Shown here in pieces: positions 6,775 to 8,926 of a DNA stretch of 8,926 nt (position 1 is its first letter; every line of letters begins with the position of its first letter). The position numbers and the translations under genes were made by a program. The notes below the pieces were generated by a model. That model did not search any database. It was not told the origin of the DNA and saw only the letters and a list, made by a program, of their open reading frames with translations. The DNA is taken from contig JALORT010000073.1 of NCBI GenBank assembly GCA_025458755.1, forward strand, positions 1 to 8,926. Direction: 5' to 3'. The DNA comes from Methylotetracoccus sp. GTDB taxonomy: Bacteria; Pseudomonadota; Gammaproteobacteria; Methylococcales; Methylococcaceae.

Positions 6775-7316
6775 TCAGAATGCACGAACGGACGGATTGA
6801 ACACGCTCCATCCGGGAGCAGGCAGTGGTCGTCGAACTTCATTCATGGCTTCTACGAACACCCTCGCCGTACCGCGCTAATGCCTGCTGAGTTTCTTCGC
6901 TGGACCCTCGCACAGCTCGATCAGGCGGCCGGGAATGAGCGGACCGCGATCATTCACCACCAGAATGGTCGATCGACGGTTCTCCAGATTGGTCACCCAC
7001 ACGCGGGTCGGCGGCGGCAGAGTCTTGCGGGCCACGCTCGGACGGTTGGGATGGAATCTCTCGCCGGTCGCGGTGCGGTTTCCGGACTCGAATCCATACC
7101 CGGCAAACGGGTCCGACTTCGCGGTGGCCTTGGGTGCTGAGCATCAGCCGACAGATGTTTCCATTGACACGCTCAGGCCGGCCGTTTTCCCGCGGCGTCT
7201 CGATTGTTCGGGTTCGCTCACTGCCGCGGCGGACTGACACAAACCTGCATTGCCGACTCTTTCATCAACGACGAAAATCCCGCAAGCAGCGATGCGAGAC
7301 CAAAGCTGAGGGTCAT
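6775..7316 (-). pseudogene. rlpA: RlpA-like septal lytic transglycosylase, degraded
   Basis: RlpA-type proteins are lipoproteins that cleave glycan strands lacking stem peptides at the septum. From an ATG at 7316 the first frame gives MTLSFGLASLLAGFSSL, which looks like a lipoprotein signal whose lipobox Cys (expected LLAGC) is now Phe. The double-psi beta-barrel core is in another frame: GYGFESGNRTATGERF, then ARKTLPPPTRVWVTNLENRR and VVNDRGPLIPGRLIEL, matching the family almost line by line. That core frame contains a TGA at 7144-7146 before the domain and a TAG at 6877-6879 inside it; past the TAG the family pattern resumes (RGTARVFVEAM) to a TGA at 6775. In GERFHPN and SVARKTLP, His and Arg replace the catalytic Asp (GERFD) and His (AHRTLP). 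The lesions together make it a dead gene; family assignment is firm. Confidence 0.78.
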
Positions 7317-7397
7317 GGTCGGGACACTTTTGGCGCAGCCACTGCGACGGTGATGCGGTGCATGGCAACGGAGCGCGATCGGCTTCTCATGCTGTTT

Positions 7398-7409
7398 ACG
7401 AACGTTCGT
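7398..7409. repeat. Perfect 12-bp palindrome upstream of the rlpA remnant
   Basis: ACGAACGTTCGT is fully self-complementary and lies about 80 bases upstream of the proposed rlpA start. It could be an old operator site. No promoter boxes are evident around it. Confidence 0.3.
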
Positions 7410-7864
7410 GATCTCGCCCGCCACGCGCAGTTTATCGAACGGTCCTTGACCCTGTCATCGCACCGTCCAGCACCGGCACACGAACGCAGCCGCAACGGTG
7501 TGCGGCAGGCAACGCCCTACCCGAGTCCGTCGGCACTTGCCGCTCACCCCGTGGCTCGCGACACCACGATTCGACGCCGAGTCGCCTCGTTTCCTCGTCG
7601 CTCCGCCCTGGAGGTCAGCAACACTCGATCACAGAGCCGATTCTGCAGTTCTGACGCTGGAATCAGCTCGGCCATCGCGCGTGCCGAGCCATCCTGCGCC
7701 CAGCAACTCGCGAGCATAGAGGCCGAAAGTGAGAACAAGCCGCCACTCTCCATTAACTTCGGATGAATGTTTTGGGGCGAAGGCGGCAGAGAGCCCCTGC
7801 GCGTAGCCTGCGCTATCTCATGCCGTGTCTGACCGAAATGTCGATGGAATCGACACCGCCCCCG

Positions 7865-7887
7865 ATAAAACTTGCCTTCATGGCAAG
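7865..7887 (-). terminator. Rho-independent terminator of the trpB2-like gene
   Basis: Minus strand: CTTGCC-ATGAA-GGCAAG (7887-7871), a perfect 6-bp stem with a 5-base loop, followed directly by TTTTAT (7870-7865). It begins 16 bases past the TGA at 7903. The stem is short but the T-run and position are right. Confidence 0.6.
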
Positions 7888-7902
7888 CCAGCCCACTGAC
7901 TC

Positions 7903-8926
7903 TCAGCCCTCCGCCATCGACGGAAGCCCCGCCAATGCCATCGCCAGCTCCGCCTCGTCGTAGACCTGATCCGTCAGGAAGCCGGCAAAGTAGTCCATGT
8001 AGGCCTGCATGTCGAAGTGACCATGGCCGCAGAGGTTGAAGAGAATGGCGCGGCTTGCCCCTTCCTCCTTACAACGCAGCGCTTCGTCGATCGCCCCGCG
8101 CACGGCGTGATTGGCTTCCGGTGCCGGGAGGATGCCTTCGGTTCGGGCCAGCAGCACACCGGCCTCGAAGCAGGCGAGCTGAGGGTAAGCCCATGCCGTG
8201 ATAGCGCAACCCGCCGGCGTGAAACCCCGGCGGGGTGAAGGTTGACCCGAGCGTATGCATCTTGGTCAGCGGCGTCAGATGTGCGGTGTCGCCGAAATCG
8301 TAGGCATACTTCCCGCGCGTCAGGCTGGGGCAGGCTGCCGGCTCGATGGCGACGATCCGCACCGGTTTGCCGCCCCGCAATTGTTCGCCGAGGAATGGGA
8401 AGGCGATGCCGGCAAAGTTCGAGCCTCCGCCAGTGCAGCCAATCACCACGTCGGGATAGTCATCGGCCATCTCCAGCTGCGCCATGGCTTCGAGACCGAC
8501 GACCGTTTGATGCAGCAACACATGATTCAGCACCGACCCGAGCGCATACTTGGTGTCTTCGCGCTCGGCTGCCACTTCCACCGCTTCGGAGATGGCGATC
8601 CCGAGGCTGCCCGGGTGATCGGGCCGCTGGGACAAGATGACCCGGCCGGCTGCAGTTCGATCGGAAGGCGAAGCGGTGCAGGTCGCACCCCAGGTTTCCA
8701 TCAATGCCCGGCGGTAGGGCTTCTGTTGGTAGGAAACCCGGACCATGAAAACCTCGACCTCGAGCCCGAACAGCGCCCCGGCGAAGGCCAGCGATGATCC
8801 CCATTGGCCGGCGCCCGTCTCGGTCGCCACGCGTTTCACGCCCGCCTCCCGGTTGTAGAACGCCTGCGGAACCGCAGTATTCGGTTTATGGCTGCCGGCG
8901 GGACTGACCCCCTCGTATTTGTAGTA
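7903..8926 (-). pseudogene. trpB: TrpB2-like tryptophan synthase beta chain, frameshifted, 5' end outside window
   Basis: PLP enzyme condensing indole with serine to tryptophan; the TrpB2 branch is often separate from trpA. The frame is open from the window edge at 8926 to 8192 (245 residues). It carries the PLP Lys in [13 protein letters not shown], then [20 protein letters not shown], the phosphate-binding GCTGGGSN and [12 protein letters not shown]. After the ATG at 8194-8192 the frame breaks: the expected continuation begins one base later (8190) as [11 protein letters not shown] and runs through [18 protein letters not shown] to a TGA at 7903. About 16 residues normally found between HGM and AYPQ are missing, which implies a deletion of about 47 bases rather than a 1-base error. 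The residues flanking the gap are well conserved and the PLP Lys and glycine loop are intact, so inactivation looks recent. A strain-specific or assembly artefact is the alternative. A terminator follows. Confidence 0.85.

Larger units (their letters stand above)
7317..7902. other. 586-base stretch without a recognisable gene
   Basis: Between the rlpA remnant and the trpB2 remnant I found no frame on either strand with a known domain or a consistent ribosome site. A minus-strand frame 7753-7544 begins MESGGLFSLSASMLASCWAQ, which looks like a signal peptide, but it ends in arginine-rich sequence typical of a chance frame. The region holds a 12-bp palindrome (7398-7409) and the trpB2 terminator (7865-7887). 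It may be an old, unrecognisably decayed gene. Confidence 0.45.

Noticed and set aside
6877..6879. TAG read as an amino acid (recoding) in the RlpA-like gene
   Set aside because: The same gene also has a frameshift, a further stop and lost catalytic residues, so simple decay explains it better.
7544..7753. Minus-strand frame starting with a signal-peptide-like segment
   Set aside because: Only the first 15 or so residues look like a leader; the rest is arginine-rich without family resemblance, and no good ribosome site precedes it.
7134..7766. Plus-strand frame of 210 codons over the decayed region
   Set aside because: Arginine/serine-rich composition and no domain; its left end is the antisense of the rlpA remnant. 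It fits a GC-driven shadow frame.
8242..8797. Plus-strand frames of 132 and 180 codons at the right end
   Set aside because: Both are antisense shadows of the strongly conserved trpB2-like sequence.

Overview
The window (about 60% GC by eye) looks like a proteobacterial chromosome segment, most likely gamma- or betaproteobacterial. This rests on the agmatine-pathway nitrilase, a short H-NS-type protein with the C-terminal W-S-G-R-G motif, an OmpR/HisKA two-component pair, an RlpA-type envelope gene and a TrpB2-type tryptophan synthase beta chain. I cannot name a genus. Almost everything lies on the minus strand; only the first gene is on the plus strand.

Layout: (1) 1-508, plus strand: C-terminal part of N-carbamoylputrescine amidase (aguB), convergent with (2) 598-921, minus: an H-NS family nucleoid protein with a good Shine-Dalgarno site and a candidate promoter overlapping a perfect 16-bp palindrome. 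(3) 922-1357: intergenic, with the H-NS promoter and two hairpins, one of them the likely terminator of the large operon. (4) 1358-1522: an open, protein-like tail in a different frame from the transporter ATPase, probably a gene remnant. (5) 1512-6636, minus, read from high to low coordinates: histidine kinase, OmpR-type response regulator, periplasmic binding protein, FecCD/BtuC-type permease, BtuD-type ATPase. The genes overlap or are separated by only a few bases, except for an 86-base gap before the preferred start of the binding protein. The arrangement suggests one transcript for a sensor system and a BtuFCD-like importer of cobalamin, haem or an iron chelate. (6) 6775-7316, minus: an RlpA-like gene that is clearly broken. 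It has a frameshift after the signal peptide, two in-frame stops, and loss of the Asp and His at the catalytic positions. (7) 7317-7902: no recognisable gene, but a terminator for the next gene. (8) 7903-8926, minus: a TrpB2-like gene, cut by the window edge and broken by an apparent internal deletion of about 47 bases.

The most coherent unit is the sensor-plus-importer operon. A periplasmic signal sensed by the kinase would drive the regulator and presumably transcription of the importer, but no outer-membrane receptor gene and no recognisable cobalamin riboswitch lie in the window. The right-hand 2 kb (6775-8926) is a zone of gene decay, with two neighbouring genes both inactivated. I saw no mobile element, tRNA, rRNA or CRISPR array, and no clearly new biological system.
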